Shown one piece after another: positions 63,661 to 64,000 of a DNA stretch of 64,000 nucleotides. Origin of the DNA: Pasteurellaceae bacterium Macca (GTDB lineage Bacteria > Pseudomonadota > Gammaproteobacteria > Enterobacterales > Pasteurellaceae). The notes beneath the pieces were generated by a model, which was given only the letters and a program-made list of their open reading frames with translations, was not told where the DNA came from and searched no databases. The stretch is from assembly GCA_023101485.1 (NCBI GenBank), contig LVZB01000001.1:1199399-1263398 (forward strand), written 5' to 3'. The translations under genes and the position numbers were made by a program. Each line of letters opens with the position of its first letter. Position 1 is the first letter of the stretch.

Positions 63661-64000
63661 TGCTAGCCTAAGGTAATAAATTACCTTAGGTTAAAAAAAT
63701 ATTACCCCTTTGGGGTAAATAATTTTGTCCCAAGGGGACAATACAATATTTAACCTAGGATATTATCCTAGGTAATTGAGAGGTTTCCTAAGGTAATAAA
63801 TTACCTTAGGTTAAAGAAAATATTACCCCTTTGGAGTAAATGATTTGTCCCAAGGGGAGAATGCAATATTGAACCTAGGATATTATCCTAGGTGATTGAG
63901 AGGTTTCCTAAGGTAATAAATTACCTTAGGTTAAAGAAAATATTACCCCTTTGGAGTAAATGATTTGTCCCAAGGGGAGAATGCAATATTGAACCTAGGA
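63661..64000. repeat. 120-bp tandem repeat array with four palindromes per unit
   Basis: Units start at 63661, 63781 and 63901; the third is cut by the window end. Copies two and three are identical over the 100 bases visible, and copy one differs at about 15 positions. Each unit holds, in order: CCTAAGGTAAT/ATTACCTTAGG (63667-63690), TACCCC-TTT-GGGGTA (63703-63717), TTGTCCC-AAG-GGGACAA (63725-63741) and ACCTAGGATA-T-TATCCTAGGT (63753-63773). In copies two and three the second and third palindromes each carry one mismatch. No coding frame or spacer pattern is seen. Confidence 0.95.

Noticed and set aside
63661-64000. CRISPR array
   Set aside because: The repeats are 120 bases long, contiguous and nearly identical with no variable spacers, and no cas genes are near.

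Overview
The window is a stretch of chromosome from a member of the Pasteurellaceae. The best evidence is the repeated 9-mer ACAAGCGGT / ACCGCTTGT, usually followed by C and a T/A-rich tract. This is the Actinobacillus pleuropneumoniae-type DNA uptake signal sequence (USS), and it occurs in intergenic regions throughout. Gene content agrees: an HMW1C-like N-glycosyltransferase next to rimO, a tri-heme quinol peroxidase, lptM-lysA, surE-nlpD, and a his operon with a His-rich leader peptide. The species cannot be fixed from the sequence alone.

Layout. 1-7.2 kb: partial corC, a DUF2057 gene, a yagU-like gene cut by an IS1595-family element, and PurR-controlled purL. 7.2-12.9 kb: a divergent FtsZ-like gene, hemB, corA, an XRE regulator lying between the true corA 3' end and a second copy of that end, and a tri-heme peroxidase. 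12.9-23.1 kb: menB, fklB, lldD, nudF, psiE, a phosphopantetheinyl transferase, tag, then surE-yqaA-lysM-nlpD, lysA and the tiny lptM. 23.2-30.6 kb: N-glycosyltransferase with an odd Lys/Ala-rich tail, rimO, mtnN, a GNAT acetyltransferase, a Sel1-repeat protein and ffh. 30.6-37.1 kb: a second IS copy, tRNA-Ala(GGC), a frameshifted PurR-controlled nucleobase permease, and the trehalose genes treB and treC under CRP and TreR-like sites with a LysE-type exporter between them. 37.1-43.9 kb: cytochrome c nitrite reductase assembly genes, a LysR/DoxX pair, lpxK, clpX, clpP and a SufE/CsdE gene.

43.8-57.3 kb is the accessory region. It begins with a three-deep nest of insertion sequences that broke a HEPN-type gene. 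Next comes an AT-rich, nearly USS-free operon encoding two dynamin-like GTPases, a protein with a (PQ)n linker and a C-terminal membrane helix, a HerA/DUF87-type ATPase with a long Ser-rich insert, an HNH/EndoVII-type nuclease and its probable immunity protein. WYL and XRE regulators lie upstream. I do not recognise this set as a named system, and it is the best candidate here for an undescribed conflict or secretion locus.

57.4-64 kb is the his operon (hisL attenuator, hisG, hisD, hisC, hisB, hisH), invaded by a RhuM-like fragment and a DUF6037-like gene. hisH is followed at once by an array of 120-bp tandem repeats, each unit holding four palindromes, which runs off the window end.

A second candidate novelty is the FtsZ-like protein between purL and hemB. 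It keeps the FtsZ core layout but has lost the GTP-binding signature.
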